A stretch of 64,000 bases of DNA from Bacillus sp. FJAT-14578 (GCF_000504165.1 NZ_AYSE01000001.1:930001-994000), one strand, 5' to 3'. Shown: positions 21,713-32,354, counted from the first letter of the stretch. The notes: generated by a model not told the origin, from the letters alone. Numbers and translations: made by a program.

Positions 21713-23954
21713 ATGGTTCAATAATCTCTTCTTCTTCCACTTTACGCGGCTTGTTCAGAGATTTCGTCTTCCATACAAGCCATAATTGAGCGGCGATAAA
21801 CAAGGAAGAATAAACCCCCATCAATAAGCCGACAAATAAAGCGATTGAGAAGTTAAGAATCGCTTCACTTCCAAAGAAAATAAGGGCAACAACGGTAAAG
21901 ATAACCGTTAATACCGTATTAAGAGATCGCGTAAACGTTTCACGCAAGCTTCGGTTTACAATATACACCAAGTCTTCTTTCGTTTTCACTTTCCGCTCTT
22001 TCATATGCTCGCGAATGCGGTCAAACGTTACGATTGTATCATTAATCGAATAACCGATGATCGTCAGCACCGCCGCAATGAACGTCAAGTCCACTTCCAA
22101 GCGTGAAAAACTGAAGAACGAAATCATGAAAAAGGCGTCATGTAAAAGCGCGATTACGGCTGCTAATGCCATATAAAACTCGAATCGAACAGATACATAA
22201 ATAATAATTCCGATTGATGCAATAAGAACCGCAATTAATGCATTGCGCGCCAGTTCTTTTCCGACAGTCGGAGAAACGGTGCTTACATTCGGTTCACTTC
22301 CATATTTCTCTTTAAAGTGCGTTTTCAGTTCGCCAATTTCGTCTTTTGACAGCACCCCGATGAAGCGGGCAACCCCTACATCATTGTTGTTGCCGGCAAC
22401 GACGACATCCTTTGGCTCTAAATCAAGTTTTTGTAGTTCTTCTTTCACTTGATCGGCTGAAATCGTTTCGTTTGCCGTGATTTCAACACGCGTTCCGCTT
22501 GCAAAATCAATGCCTAAATTCAGCTTGAAAATGGCTAGGGAAAGAATTCCAAGAACCGTCAGCACAATCGAAAATGTAAAGAAGGTCTTTTTATATTTGA
22601 CAAAGTCAATGCGATCAAACTTCGTCGGAATCTCCTGATTCCCATCATCTTTAGATAAATCCTGGATTTCAGAAGGCTTCACCCCGAAGAAAGACGGCTT
22701 TTTATTCAACACGCGGCTATTTACCCAAAGACCCAAAAACAGCCTTGTTCCATATACCGCTGTAATAAAGCTCGCCAGGATACTGATGATAAGCATCGTC
22801 GCAAACCCTTTAACGGAGCTTGTTCCATATACGAATAACACACCTGCTGCCAAAATCGTCGTGATGTTGGCATCTAAAATCGTAGAAAGCGAGCGGCGAT
22901 TCCCTGACCGGTAAGCAGAAATGACCGATTTGCCCGATTTCAATTCATCTCTGATACGTTCATAGGTGATAATATTCGCATCCACTGCCATCCCTACCCC
23001 TAAAAGGAGTGCGGCAATACCAGGGAGGGTAAGAACACCATTCATCCAATCAAAAATCAATAAAATCAAGTAAATGTAAATGCTTAATGTTATGACAGCG
23101 ATAAAACCAGGAAGGCGATAGTATAATAGCATGAACAAAAAGATGATTCCTACGCCGATATATCCTGCATAAATCATTTTATCGAGTGCTTTCTCACCGA
23201 ACTGGGCACCGACGGAAGTCGAATACATTTCATTTAATTCAACCGGTAACGCTCCGGCATTCAATAAGTTAGCAAGCTCTTGGGCTTCCTGCACGGTAAA
23301 GCTGCCTGTAATCGTTACTTCATTTGTATTGAAAACTTCGTTAACAGTTGCGGCAGATAAATATTTCGGGTCCGGTTTCCCCGTTTCCGCTTTAAAGGAA
23401 TCTTTTCCTTCTTCATAGTCGAGCCAAATGACCATCAGGTTATTTGGAGCGCCCATACCCAATACTTGTTCCGTAACTTTTTTAAACTTCTCTGCACTCT
23501 TTAGTTTTAAAGCTACATTCGGCTGACCGTTTTGATCAAACGATTGCTTCGCTCCGTTTTGCGCTAAATCTGTCCCGTCCATTAATACTTTGTCGTTTAC
23601 ATCACGGAATGACAGTTTCGCTTGAGTGGACAAAAGTTCACGAGCCTTATTTTGATCTTTAACACCTGCAAGCTGAACGCGAATGCGGTTGTTGCCTTCA
23701 ATCTGTATGCTTGGCTCGCTGACTCCCAGCACGTTAATACGCTTGTCCAACGCTTGCACAGTGCTATTGAGTACTTCTTGGTTTATGACATCTCCTTCTT
23801 TAGCCGGTTTCACTTCATATAAAACTTCAAATCCGCCTTGAAGGTCCAGTCCTAGCTTAATTCGATTTGTAATATCGCTGGCTGTCGCTCCCATTGTGCT
23901 GAAAATAAGCAGCACTAAAAGGAAGAACGCAACGATACGTCCTCTTTTTACCAT
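21711..23954 (-). CDS. secDF: Fused protein translocase subunit SecDF
   Basis: A 747-residue natural fusion of SecD and SecF, as in other Bacillus species, which uses the proton gradient to help pull exported proteins across the membrane. The SecD half has helix 1 (residues 7-27), the NRIKLGLDLQGG motif, a large extracellular domain and five more helices, with GVGMAVDANIITYERIRDEL near residue 330. The SecF half starts near 440 with its own LNLGIDFASGTRVE motif and ends with GYSINDTIVTFDRIRE and the last helices. ATG at 23954 has AGGAGG. Inverted repeats B1 and B2 flank the gene. Confidence 0.97.
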   Translation of the reverse strand: MVKRGRIVAFFLLVLLIFSTMGATASDITNRIKLGLDLQGGFEVLYEVKPAKEGDVINQEVLNSTVQALDKRINVLGVSEPSIQIEGNNRIRVQLAGVKDQNKARELLSTQAKLSFRDVNDKVLMDGTDLAQNGAKQSFDQNGQPNVALKLKSAEKFKKVTEQVLGMGAPNNLMVIWLDYEEGKDSFKAETGKPDPKYLSAATVNEVFNTNEVTITGSFTVQEAQELANLLNAGALPVELNEMYSTSVGAQFGEKALDKMIYAGYIGVGIIFLFMLLYYRLPGFIAVITLSIYIYLILLIFDWMNGVLTLPGIAALLLGVGMAVDANIITYERIRDELKSGKSVISAYRSGNRRSLSTILDANITTILAAGVLFVYGTSSVKGFATMLIISILASFITAVYGTRLFLGLWVNSRVLNKKPSFFGVKPSEIQDLSKDDGNQEIPTKFDRIDFVKYKKTFFTFSIVLTVLGILSLAIFKLNLGIDFASGTRVEITANETISADQVKEELQKLDLEPKDVVVAGNNNDVGVARFIGVLSKDEIGELKTHFKEKYGSEPNVSTVSPTVGKELARNALIAVLIASIGIIIYVSVRFEFYMALAAVIALLHDAFFMISFFSFSRLEVDLTFIAAVLTIIGYSINDTIVTFDRIREHMKERKVKTKEDLVYIVNRSLRETFTRSLNTVLTVIFTVVALIFFGSEAILNFSIALFVGLLMGVYSSLFIAAQLWLVWKTKSLNKPRKVEEEEIIEP

Positions 23955-24076
23955 TCGTAAAAAATCCTCCTTCTTATGTAAGCAAGAGCATGCTGAAAAA
24001 ATAAGGAAAGTAATTCGCCAATATTCCTATTATCATTCATAAAAAGAAACCTGTCAAACAAGCTTTTGTTAAATTT

Positions 24077-24288
24077 GCCCCGCATTAACGGGCAGTAAGA
24101 CCCTCACTTCAAAACTTAGGATCATCAAGAATGTTTAAGTGGAGGCCACTGCCCGTAAAAGCCCGAATAAAGGAACACAGACTAAGATCGCCACGTCCTG
24201 TGGCAACGTCTGCGTGACCCACATCCTGTAAGCCTCAACTAACCATCAGTGGAGGATGAACCCCTCCCACTAATGGAAGTTTCCTTTA
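24077..24288 (+). repeat. Dispersed repeat B, copy B2
   Basis: About 210 bases beginning CCCCGCATTAACGGGCAGTAAG and ending TAATGGAAGTTTCCTTTA, the inverse of B1. It contains a well preserved RUCCU core. Its right end reaches into comN: the comN stop codon (24286-24288) is formed by the last bases of the repeat. Confidence 0.85.
24178..24234 (+). ncRNA. Bacillaceae-1-like RNA core inside repeat B2
   Basis: CAGAC/GTCTG outer stem around hairpin GCCAC-GTCCT-GTGGC, then hairpin CCCAC-ATCCT-GTAAG (second stem partly mismatched). Two terminal loops read GUCCU and AUCCU, the RUCCU consensus given for the Bacillaceae-1 RNA. The outer stem differs from the GCCGAC/GTCGGC of repeat A copies, with pairing kept. 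Confidence 0.65.
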
Positions 24289-24582
24289 CTTTAAGACATC
24301 CTTCCATTCTTCAATAAAATTCTCTTTTTCAAAAGAGATATTTTTGTACGATTCCATCGTCATGAAATTGATGATATCTCCCGCTTTCAACGTCAAAATA
24401 TCATTAACGACTTGATGAAGTTGCTTTTCTTCCTGATCCTTTTTCCATTTTTTCTTTTCAAAATAATCCCAGATTTCTTGTTCTTTTATATGACCGTACC
24501 CCATTAACTCAAATTCCTCTAACTTGCTGTCTACCGCCGGCTTTACCTTTTTTCGTAACTGCCTTGTTCCCTCGTTCAACAT
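24286..24582 (-). CDS. comN: Post-transcriptional regulator ComN
   Basis: A 98-residue soluble, charged protein that matches ComN (YrzD) of B. subtilis in length and position between secDF and spoVB. In B. subtilis ComN acts after transcription on the comE operon, affecting competence, and binds DivIVA. The sequence has an N-terminal helical part (LRKKVKPAVDSKLEEF) and a middle KKKWKKDQEEKQLHQVVNDIL segment; no known catalytic site. The stop codon lies in the end of repeat B2, so the repeat may have changed the last residues. Confidence 0.85.
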   Translation of the reverse strand: MLNEGTRQLRKKVKPAVDSKLEEFELMGYGHIKEQEIWDYFEKKKWKKDQEEKQLHQVVNDILTLKAGDIINFMTMESYKNISFEKENFIEEWKDVLK

Positions 24583-24660
24583 TCAAACCACCCTTTTGAT
24601 GAAATATCTGACAAGTAAAAAATACATTTTCTGTTCTTTTATTCAATATGCAAAATACAA

Positions 24661-24754
24661 TTGTCCTTCCACACCCCCAAAGGGACAACCCCTAAGAGAG
24701 CTTATGCGTAAATGATGGAGCATGGAATGTCCTTTATCGATGCTCCATCATTTA
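24661..24754. repeat. Hairpin repeat D, copy D1
   Basis: TTGTCC...GGGACAA, then GAGCTTATGCG, then a perfect 15-bp hairpin TAAATGATGGAGCAT/ATGCTCCATCATTTA at 24709-24754. The linker GCTTATGCGTAAAT also occurs in D2 at 31026-31120. It lies in the divergent comN-spoVB gap. Confidence 0.6.
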
Positions 24755-24844
24755 GGTAGATTTAAATGGCATGCTTGGCCATGGGACTTGCATATATTTC
24801 ATTGTATAAAATAATAAATCGTTTGAGAAGGCAGGGAACATTGC

Positions 24845-26395
24845 ATGTCTAAATTTTTGCGGGGTACGCTCATTTTAATCCTTGCTGGATTAATTACAAG
24901 AGTGCTTGGATTTGTCAATCGCATCGTCATTGCCCGATTGATCGGAGATGAGGGTGTGGGACTGTATATGATGGCCGTTCCAACTTTATTTCTTATTATT
25001 ACAGCTACACAACTTGGCCTGCCCGTAGCCATTTCCAAATTGGTTGCGGAAGCCCAGGCTCTTGGGGATAACAGAAAAACCAAAAAAATCTTGATTGTCT
25101 CTCTTTCAATCACTTCCGTATTAAGCATTATATTTACCATTTTATTGGTCGTATTCGCTCCAGTCGTTTCTCAAACTTTTTTTACAGACGAACGCACGTA
25201 TTACCCATTGATTGCCATTACACCGGTCATTCCCATTATCGCCATCTCCTCCATTATTCGCGGTTATTTCCATGGCAGACAGCAAATGAAACCGGCTGCC
25301 TATTCGCAAGTAATCGAACAAGTAGTGAGAATTTTGCTCGTTGCGGTATGTACAAAAGCGTTTTTGCCTTACGGAGTAGAATATGCAGCGGCCGGCGCCA
25401 TGCTGTCTGCCGTTTTCGGAGAACTCGCCTCCTTGGTATATATGTTGTTTATGTTTAAATTAAAAAAGCATGTAAAAATCCGCCGTCATTTTTTCAAATC
25501 ATTAAAAAGCGGGAAAATCACCTTTTATGAACTAATGGGTATTGCTCTGCCGACAACAGGAAGCAGAATGATTGGCTCCATTTCATGGTTTTTGGAGCCG
25601 ATTGTCGTCGCGCAAAGTTTAGCGATAGCAGGTGTCGCAACCATTACAGCAACAAAACAATATGGAGAATTAACAGGTTTCGCTCTGCCGCTTCTCATGC
25701 TTCCTTCCTTCATTACCGTTTCCCTATCAACATCTCTTGTGCCTGCCATTAGTGAAGCCATGGCTCAAAAGCAGTTCCTGCAAATTGAACATCGCCTTCA
25801 TCAAGCATTGCGATTGTCTTTTGTCACAGGTGGACTGGCTGTTGTCGTCTTGTATGTATTCGCCGAACCGGTTATGCAGTTAATGTACGGCTCTGTAAAG
25901 GCTGCCGTTTTTGTCCAGGTCATGGCTCCATTTTTTATCTTCCATTACTTCCAGGGGCCCCTGCAGGCCGTATTGCAGGCCCTTAACCTTGCTCAAGCGG
26001 CCATGATTAATAGTTTCATCGGTGCAGCCGTCAAGACCGCTCTAATCTTTATGCTGGCAACAAGGCCGACCTTTGGCATCATGGGTGCAGCTCTGGCCAT
26101 CGTAATCGGGATTATGCTTGTCACCCTGCTGCATCTTTCAACGGTCATGAAAGCCATCTCTTATAAAATCCATGTATATGATTATATAAAAGGCTTTATC
26201 GTTATGATTCTTGCCGGTGCCATCGGACACTTCGCCCATATTCGTTTTCTCCAAGAAGGAAACCTTATCTATAACACACTTACCGCCATTACCTTTACTT
26301 CTATCGTTTATTTTATTTTGCTATACGCTTTCAAGCTTATTACGAAAGAAGAAATCGGGCGTTTCTCGGCTTTGAACCCCTTCCGTAAAGGTTAG
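24845..26395 (+). CDS. spoVB: Stage V sporulation protein B (MOP-superfamily flippase)
   Basis: A 516-residue polytopic membrane protein with about 14 helices, of the polysaccharide-export/MurJ-like family. SpoVB is needed for spore cortex synthesis in the mother cell and is thought to flip lipid-linked peptidoglycan precursor. The N-terminus SKFLRGTLILILAGLITRVLGFVNRIV is typical, with conserved charged residues in helix 1 (R at LITRVLG). It is read on the plus strand between the minus-strand genes comN and DUF421, as in B. subtilis. Expression is expected from sigma-E; I could not pick its promoter with confidence. Confidence 0.93.
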   Translation: MSKFLRGTLILILAGLITRVLGFVNRIVIARLIGDEGVGLYMMAVPTLFLIITATQLGLPVAISKLVAEAQALGDNRKTKKILIVSLSITSVLSIIFTILLVVFAPVVSQTFFTDERTYYPLIAITPVIPIIAISSIIRGYFHGRQQMKPAAYSQVIEQVVRILLVAVCTKAFLPYGVEYAAAGAMLSAVFGELASLVYMLFMFKLKKHVKIRRHFFKSLKSGKITFYELMGIALPTTGSRMIGSISWFLEPIVVAQSLAIAGVATITATKQYGELTGFALPLLMLPSFITVSLSTSLVPAISEAMAQKQFLQIEHRLHQALRLSFVTGGLAVVVLYVFAEPVMQLMYGSVKAAVFVQVMAPFFIFHYFQGPLQAVLQALNLAQAAMINSFIGAAVKTALIFMLATRPTFGIMGAALAIVIGIMLVTLLHLSTVMKAISYKIHVYDYIKGFIVMILAGAIGHFAHIRFLQEGNLIYNTLTAITFTSIVYFILLYAFKLITKEEIGRFSALNPFRKG

Positions 26396-26415
26396 TTTCT
26401 TTTTTATCCCCCTTA

Positions 26416-26462
26416 TATCCCTCATTAACCGGCAGTACCACTACTCAAGGCCATGAGGGATA
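26416..26462. repeat. Palindrome with repeat B-like end (B5)
   Basis: TATCCCTCAT/ATGAGGGATA arms enclose TTAACCGGCAGTACCACT, which resembles the CATTAACGGGCAGTAAGACC end of repeat B. It lies between the convergent genes spoVB and DUF421 and may serve as terminator, although no T-run is present. Confidence 0.4.
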
Positions 26463-26492
26463 GGGGACAGTAAAATCCCGATCAGTGAAACG

Positions 26493-27149
26493 TTACGAAT
26501 CTTTTAGGTCAATGTAAAATACTCCATCATCATAGCTGCAATAAGAAATTTCCTTTATGTCTTTATAGCCAAGCCTTCGCAGCTCTTGTCTCAGCCATAA
26601 ATTCGTTTTATTCTCTCTTGCCAAATGTTCTTCTTGGATAATCCCATCGATAATAAAAGGAAGGTTTAAACTCTCTTCTTTCTGCTTTTTTTTGCTTTGT
26701 TTTTCTTTTTCAAATACAGAGAGCTTTCCTGATGGCTCTAAAATAGCAAATTCGACATCAGCAACATTTTTAATATTTTTCTCTCGAAGCTGTAAGATCA
26801 AATCATTGAAATTATAGCGCTGTTTTTTCATTTCCTCTTCATTGATTTTTCCATGGTCGATAATGACACTCGGTTTTCCGTCAATCAACTCTCTCACTTT
26901 TTGATTTTTCAAGGACCAATAAGCCAATCCCATTTGGATGACCATCAAAACTCCCATAGGCAGAATCGTATGGATGAATGGGTCTTTCGGGTCTTCAATT
27001 GCCAATACAGCCATTTCTGCAATCATGACAAAGACGACCAAGTCTAAAATACTCAGTTCACCAATCTCCCTTTTTCCCATTAAACGAAAAATGAGTAAAA
27101 TCACAAAATAAAGAAAAACCGTTCGACCGGTAATGATGAGCAATTCCAT
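26493..27149 (-). CDS. DUF421 membrane protein (YrbG/YetF family)
   Basis: A 218-residue protein: three N-terminal membrane helices (residues about 5-25, 34-52, 60-78), then a cytoplasmic DUF421 domain with the family sequence [23 protein letters not shown] near residue 100 and a C-terminal [24 protein letters not shown] segment. Related proteins (YetF, YfjD) are membrane-linked factors seen with germination and stress genes; the biochemical role is unknown. The ATG at 27149 has GGAGG nine bases upstream and gives the same length as B. subtilis YrbG. It diverges from yrzE. Confidence 0.85.
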   Translation of the reverse strand: MELLIITGRTVFLYFVILLIFRLMGKREIGELSILDLVVFVMIAEMAVLAIEDPKDPFIHTILPMGVLMVIQMGLAYWSLKNQKVRELIDGKPSVIIDHGKINEEEMKKQRYNFNDLILQLREKNIKNVADVEFAILEPSGKLSVFEKEKQSKKKQKEESLNLPFIIDGIIQEEHLARENKTNLWLRQELRRLGYKDIKEISYCSYDDGVFYIDLKDS

Positions 27150-27306
27150 ATGCAATAACCTCCGCCTCAACATTCATCACCAAATAGTGTGTACAAGTGT
27201 ACCAAAAACATGACACGAAAGATGTAATTCTATTTTGGGCCCGAGCCGAATATGCTCGTACTAAAGATATACACATTATCCTATTGCGAAAAAGGGGGAA
27301 CACATC

Positions 27307-27690
27307 ATGGAAAGTAAAAAAATGGGAAGTGCCGTGTTATTCGGAGTCGCGACAATTTTTGTCATCGCCCTTATTACCAGTGTCATTTTTTCCCTGTTGC
27401 TGAAATTCACCAGCCTCAATGAAAAATCCATTTACTGGTTTGTTTTAGTGTTATCGTTTCTTACGCTGTTTATCGGGGGATTTGTTTCAGGAGGAAAAGG
27501 TCAGTCAAAAGGATGGCTATTAGGAGCTTCCACCGGGCTCTGTTACTCTTTTATCGTATTTTTAATTCAGTTTTTAGGTTATGACCAAATCTTTACGACC
27601 CAGCAATTTATGTTCCATGGCGGTTTTATCGCCTCGGCAGTTTTGGGAGGAGTCTTCGGAGTCAACATGACATCCAACAGACAATCGTGA
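27307..27690 (+). CDS. yrzE: TIGR04086-family membrane protein (YrzE-like)
   Basis: A 127-residue protein with four membrane helices (about residues 12-34, 43-62, 70-90, 102-120) and glycine-rich loops (FIGGFVSGGKGQSKGWLLGA). This matches the YrzE/TIGR04086 family found beside yajC in Bacillus. Function is unknown. AGGGGGA lies upstream of the ATG at 27307. A strong terminator follows, then two tandem copies of repeat A. Confidence 0.82.
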   Translation: MESKKMGSAVLFGVATIFVIALITSVIFSLLLKFTSLNEKSIYWFVLVLSFLTLFIGGFVSGGKGQSKGWLLGASTGLCYSFIVFLIQFLGYDQIFTTQQFMFHGGFIASAVLGGVFGVNMTSNRQS

Positions 27691-27710
27691 ATGGATTTGC
27701 CATACAAACT

Positions 27711-27768
27711 AAAAAAGCACTCCTTTCCTGTGACGTTTTCTCCGTACAGGAAAAGAGTGCTTCTTTCT
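27711..27768. terminator. Terminator after yrzE
   Basis: AAGCACTCCTTTCCTGT pairs with ACAGGAAAAGAGTGCTT (one mismatch), preceded by AAAAAA and followed by CTTTCTT, so it can work in both directions. Confidence 0.8.
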
Positions 27769-27770
27769 TA

Positions 27771-27950
27771 TTGTCCAGCTCCAGCGCCTAGCTCAGCACG
27801 GGAAATGATGATTGCCTTCATAAGGCAAAAAGCGTATACGGGGTCAATTCCTATTTCCTTAGGGCCACAGGATGTGGGTCATGCCGACGTTGCCGCAGGA
27901 CGCGGCGATCTTAGTCGGCCTTCTTTGACCGAGGCGCTTTCGCTTTTCTT
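27771..27950 (-). repeat. Dispersed repeat A, copy A4 (long form, inverted)
   Basis: About 180 bases; on the minus strand it starts GAAAAGCGAAAGCGCCTCGG and ends GAGCTGGACAA. It has the long centre with the RUCCU core. It abuts copy A5 head to tail. Confidence 0.85.
27863..27920 (-). ncRNA. Bacillaceae-1-like RNA core inside repeat A4
   Basis: GCCGAC/GTCGGC outer stem, hairpin GCCGC-GTCCT-GCGGC, then CCAC-ATCCT-GTGG. The inner stem differs from A3 by a compensatory pair (C-G instead of A-U), which supports selection for structure. Confidence 0.7.
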
Positions 27951-28073
27951 ATTGTCTAGCTCCAGCGCCTAGCTCGCTGTGGAAATGATGATTGCCTTCA
28001 TAAGGCAAAAAGCGCCTTATGCGGTCAATCCCTATTTCCTTCACGAGCTGACCGAGGCGCTTTCGCTTTTCTT
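27951..28073 (-). repeat. Dispersed repeat A, copy A5 (short form, inverted)
   Basis: About 123 bases in the same orientation as A4 but with the short centre (GTCAGCTCGTG) instead of the RUCCU core. It ends five bases before the yajC stop codon and contains the CATAAGGC/GCCTTATG-type hairpin found in most copies. Confidence 0.85.
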
Positions 28074-28077
28074 AAAA

Positions 28078-28338
28078 TTAATCGTTTTTCACTTCTCTAA
28101 TCGCAGCTCGGTCAAAAGTTAGACGAGAACCGTCACCGCTTTTAACGACTACTTGGCCTTCGTCAATTGCATCGACGATTCCATGCATACCGCCAATCGT
28201 GACGATCTTGTCCCCTTTTTTCAAATCAGACTGCATTTGCTGTACAGCTTTTTGACGCTTTTGCTGCGGACGAATCAACAAAAAGTAGAAAATCGCAAAC
28301 ATCAATAAAAGCGGCCAAATACTTGCAAAAAGTTCCAT
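28078..28338 (-). CDS. yajC: Preprotein translocase subunit YajC
   Basis: An 86-residue single-span membrane protein of the Sec accessory complex with SecDF. The helix is at residues about 4-22 (IWPLLLMFAIFYFLLIRPQQKRQK, with the hallmark IRPQQKR), followed by a small cytoplasmic domain (KGDKIVTIGGMHGIV). GAGAGG lies upstream of the ATG at 28338. tgt and queA lie upstream in the same direction, as in many bacteria. Confidence 0.95.
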   Translation of the reverse strand: MELFASIWPLLLMFAIFYFLLIRPQQKRQKAVQQMQSDLKKGDKIVTIGGMHGIVDAIDEGQVVVKSGDGSRLTFDRAAIREVKND

Positions 28339-28484
28339 TATGTATATTCCTCTCTTTCCTCTAAATAGTCAGCTCTCCATCTATTGCGCCATTTTCTTAT
28401 GAATGATCAGACAATCGAACTATCAGGGATTGCTCTGTTTCACCACCCACATGAAAAAGAACAGCTTGCAGGAAAACTAAAATA

Positions 28485-28574
28485 TAAAGTAAACTTCCGC
28501 TCTGCAGAGGAGGGTATTCCTTCCGGAGAGTGGAAGTTGAACTTATCGGAGTCTCACTGCCCATTAAGGCAGCA
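28485..28574 (-). repeat. Dispersed repeat B, deleted copy B3
   Basis: Begins TAAAGTAAACTTCC and ends CTGCCCATTAAGGCAG in the orientation of B1, with the whole centre missing. Only about 90 bases remain, in the yajC-tgt gap. Confidence 0.55.
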
Positions 28575-28605
28575 GAAAGCAGTCCTATTCTGCCTTATCA
28601 TTATA

Positions 28606-29748
<1,143 letters not shown>

Positions 29749-29789
29749 TTATAATCTTTCCTTCCTATATGCTTAAATTGTGTGTTCCT

Positions 29790-30818
29790 TTAAACTATCA
29801 GCATCGCATCGCCAAAGCTGAAAAAGCGATATCTCTGCTCCACTGCCGTATTATAAGCATGCAAAACGTGTTCACGGCCGGCCAAGGCGCTTACAAGCAT
29901 AATCAACGTCGATTTAGGCAAGTGGAAATTCGTAATCATCCCATCAATGGCTTTAAATTCATAGCCAGGGAAGATAAAAATGTTCGTCCATCCCGACGAC
30001 GCGACAAACTTCCCATCATTTTCGGAAGCAATCGTTTCCAGCGTGCGTGTCGTCGTTGTCCCAACCGAAATAATTCGGCCGCTTTGCTCGCGTACTTCGT
30101 TTAATAAAGCTGCGGTGCCTTCACTAATTTGATAAAACTCTGCATGCATGTCATGCTCTTCAAGATTGTCCACACTTACGGGCCTAAATGTTCCAAGCCC
30201 GACATGCAGTGTAATGAAGGCAATATGTATCCCTTTTTCCTTGATTTCTTCCAACAATTCTTCTGTAAAATGAAGACCTGCTGTGGGTGCAGCTGCCGAT
30301 CCTTGTTCACGGGCGAAAACCGTTTGGTAACGCTCACGATCATCCAGCCGCTCTTTAATATATGGCGGCAAAGGCATTTCGCCTAATTGATCGAGGACTT
30401 CATAGAAGATTCCCTCATATTCAAATTGAAGAACACGTCCTCCCTGTTCTCCCATACCGACACACTTAGCCTGTAAACGCCCATCTCCAAACGTAATGAC
30501 CGTACCCTCTTTCACCCGTTTAGCCGGTTTGACAAGCGTTTCCCACGTATCTCCTTCTGTTTGCTTCAGCAGAAGAACTTCAATGCCGGCACCTGTATCT
30601 TCTTTTGTGCCAAATAAACGTGCAGGCATAACACGCGTATCGTTTAAAACAAGGCAATCTCCCTCTTTTAAGTACGAGATTACATCATGAAAGGTTTCAT
30701 GCTTTATGTCACCTGTTTCTTTGTTCAGTACCATCAGCCTTGAAGCATCCCGCTGTTCAAGCGGTATTTGGGCGATTAATTCCTCTGGTAAATAAAAATC
30801 AAACAACTCTACTTTCAT
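29790..30818 (-). CDS. queA: S-adenosylmethionine:tRNA ribosyltransferase-isomerase QueA
   Basis: QueA transfers the ribosyl part of SAM to preQ1 in tRNA, making epoxyqueuosine. The 342-residue protein starts [17 protein letters not shown] and has the family stretches [27 protein letters not shown] and the SAM-side APTAGLHFT near residue 178. I chose the ATG at 30818: AGGTG lies six bases upstream and the length equals that of B. subtilis; an ATG just upstream at 30821 is too close. No promoter was picked with confidence in the 300-base gap upstream, which holds repeat D2. Confidence 0.96.
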   Translation of the reverse strand: MKVELFDFYLPEELIAQIPLEQRDASRLMVLNKETGDIKHETFHDVISYLKEGDCLVLNDTRVMPARLFGTKEDTGAGIEVLLLKQTEGDTWETLVKPAKRVKEGTVITFGDGRLQAKCVGMGEQGGRVLQFEYEGIFYEVLDQLGEMPLPPYIKERLDDRERYQTVFAREQGSAAAPTAGLHFTEELLEEIKEKGIHIAFITLHVGLGTFRPVSVDNLEEHDMHAEFYQISEGTAALLNEVREQSGRIISVGTTTTRTLETIASENDGKFVASSGWTNIFIFPGYEFKAIDGMITNFHLPKSTLIMLVSALAGREHVLHAYNTAVEQRYRFFSFGDAMLIV

Positions 30819-31025
30819 CATTGTCACCTGTTTCTTTATCAATCTCACTTAATTTCTTAACATTATTCATTGTTTTTATTCTTACGATTCTTTTCATCTT
30901 TTACCTTGAATAAGCTTAAAAAGGTTAAGATGAATCCACGTTAATACTTTAACATCTGCCATTGATTTTTACTCTCTTTTCGCCTTTCTGTTCTCACATC
31001 TTGAATCAGCCCACAAAGGTTCCTG

Positions 31026-31120
31026 CATAAGCTGTTGGCAAGAACCCGCAAGGGAGCTTGCCAACAGCTTATGCGTAAATCATCTAATACGGGCGTTCTT
31101 TGGCCGTATTAGATGATTTA
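31026..31120. repeat. Hairpin repeat D, copy D2 (double hairpin)
   Basis: Two perfect 17-bp hairpins stand side by side: CATAAGCTGTTGGCAAG/CTTGCCAACAGCTTATG (31026-31073) and TAAATCATCTAATACGG/CCGTATTAGATGATTTA (31076-31120), joined by CG. The sequence between them, GCTTATGCGTAAAT, recurs in D1. It may end the DUF2905 transcript. Confidence 0.65.
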
Positions 31121-31126
31121 CGTGGA

Positions 31127-31327
31127 TTATTTTATTTTGCCAATAATAAAGAAAATCAATGATAACACAACACTAATAACAATAGAAGTCACAATGGGAA
31201 AATAAAAGGTCGTGTTCCCTTTCTTTATAAGAATGTCACCGGGCAGTTTTCCAATAAACTGCAGCACAAACCCGATGACAAGCAAAAGCGCTCCCATCGC
31301 CATCAGCATCTTTGGAAGTTCTGTCAT
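31127..31327 (-). CDS. DUF2905 small membrane protein
   Basis: A 66-residue protein with two membrane helices (about residues 8-26 and 43-63) and between them [20 protein letters not shown], the DUF2905 signature. The ATG overlaps the ruvB stop codon by four bases, so it is translationally coupled to ruvB. The family is common behind ruvB in Firmicutes; its function is unknown. It corresponds to yrzS of B. subtilis. Confidence 0.88.
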   Translation of the reverse strand: MTELPKMLMAMGALLLVIGFVLQFIGKLPGDILIKKGNTTFYFPIVTSIVISVVLSLIFFIIGKIK

Positions 31328-32325
31328 CTTTCGGGTACCTCCATTTGAAAATGCTCGTACACTAAGTTTGTGACAATTCGTCCGCGGGGTGTACGCTGTA
31401 AAAAGCCGATTTGCAATAAGTACGGTTCATATACATCTTCAATGGTATGAGATTCTTCCCCGATGGTGGCCGCAATCGTATCCAATCCGACAGGCCCTCC
31501 CCGAAATTTCTCAATGATGCCTGTTAATAATTTATGGTCGATATGATCCAGTCCTAAGCGGTCCACCTGAAGCAGCTCCAATGCTTCATCAGCCAAATGC
31601 GCCGTAATCTCTCCATCCCCCCGCACTTGGGCGAAATCACGAACCCGACGCAATAAACGATTGGCAATACGCGGCGTCCCTCGAGACCTTCTCGCAATTT
31701 CGACAGCTGCAACAGGCTCTATTCCCACGTTCAGAATGGACGCGGTCCGTTCTACAATGTCAGCTAAATCTTCCGTTTGGTAATATTCCAATCGGCTCAA
31801 AACGCCAAAACGGTCACGCAAAGGAGAAGAAAGCAAGCCAGCTCTCGTGGTTGCTCCGACCAATGTGAAAGGCGGCAAATCCAAGCGCACGGAGCGGGCA
31901 CTAGGGCCTTTTCCAATGACAATATCAAGACAAAAGTCTTCCATCGCGGGATAGAGGACTTCTTCCACAGAACGATGGAGACGGTGAATTTCATCAATGA
32001 ATAATACATCTCCGGGCTCCAGGCTGGTTAAAATAGCGGCTAAGTCTCCTGGTCGTTCAATTGCCGGTCCCGATGTCGTCCGAAGCTGTACCCCCATTTC
32101 ATTTGCAATGATGGCAGCCAATGTCGTTTTCCCCAATCCCGGCGGCCCATATAATAATACATGATCCAGCGTTTCATTGCGCAGTTTGGCGGCTTGTATA
32201 AAAATCTCAAGATGTGCCTTCACTTTCTGCTGTCCAATGTATTGCTGCAGCGTTTGCGGGCGCAAACTTTGTTCCAGCCATTCTTCTTCTTGCATCACAT
32301 CACCGGTTACGATTCGGTCGTCCAT
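31324..32325 (-). CDS. ruvB: Holliday junction branch migration helicase RuvB
   Basis: The 333-residue AAA+ motor of the RuvAB complex. Walker [10 protein letters not shown] lies near residue 61, Walker B FIDEIHRL near 110, sensor-1 GATTRAG near 155 and the C-terminal winged helix ends [10 protein letters not shown] chose the ATG at 32325 (AAGGGGGAT upstream, start DDRIVTGDV). The frame stays open upstream to 32424, but that part comes from repeat C1 and also appears in front of mreB, so it is not RuvB sequence. Repeat C1 separates ruvB from ruvA. Confidence 0.96.
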   Translation of the reverse strand: MDDRIVTGDVMQEEEWLEQSLRPQTLQQYIGQQKVKAHLEIFIQAAKLRNETLDHVLLYGPPGLGKTTLAAIIANEMGVQLRTTSGPAIERPGDLAAILTSLEPGDVLFIDEIHRLHRSVEEVLYPAMEDFCLDIVIGKGPSARSVRLDLPPFTLVGATTRAGLLSSPLRDRFGVLSRLEYYQTEDLADIVERTASILNVGIEPVAAVEIARRSRGTPRIANRLLRRVRDFAQVRGDGEITAHLADEALELLQVDRLGLDHIDHKLLTGIIEKFRGGPVGLDTIAATIGEESHTIEDVYEPYLLQIGFLQRTPRGRIVTNLVYEHFQMEVPER

Positions 32326-32354
32326 ATAATCCCCCTTCCCTCTATGTAGAGGTG

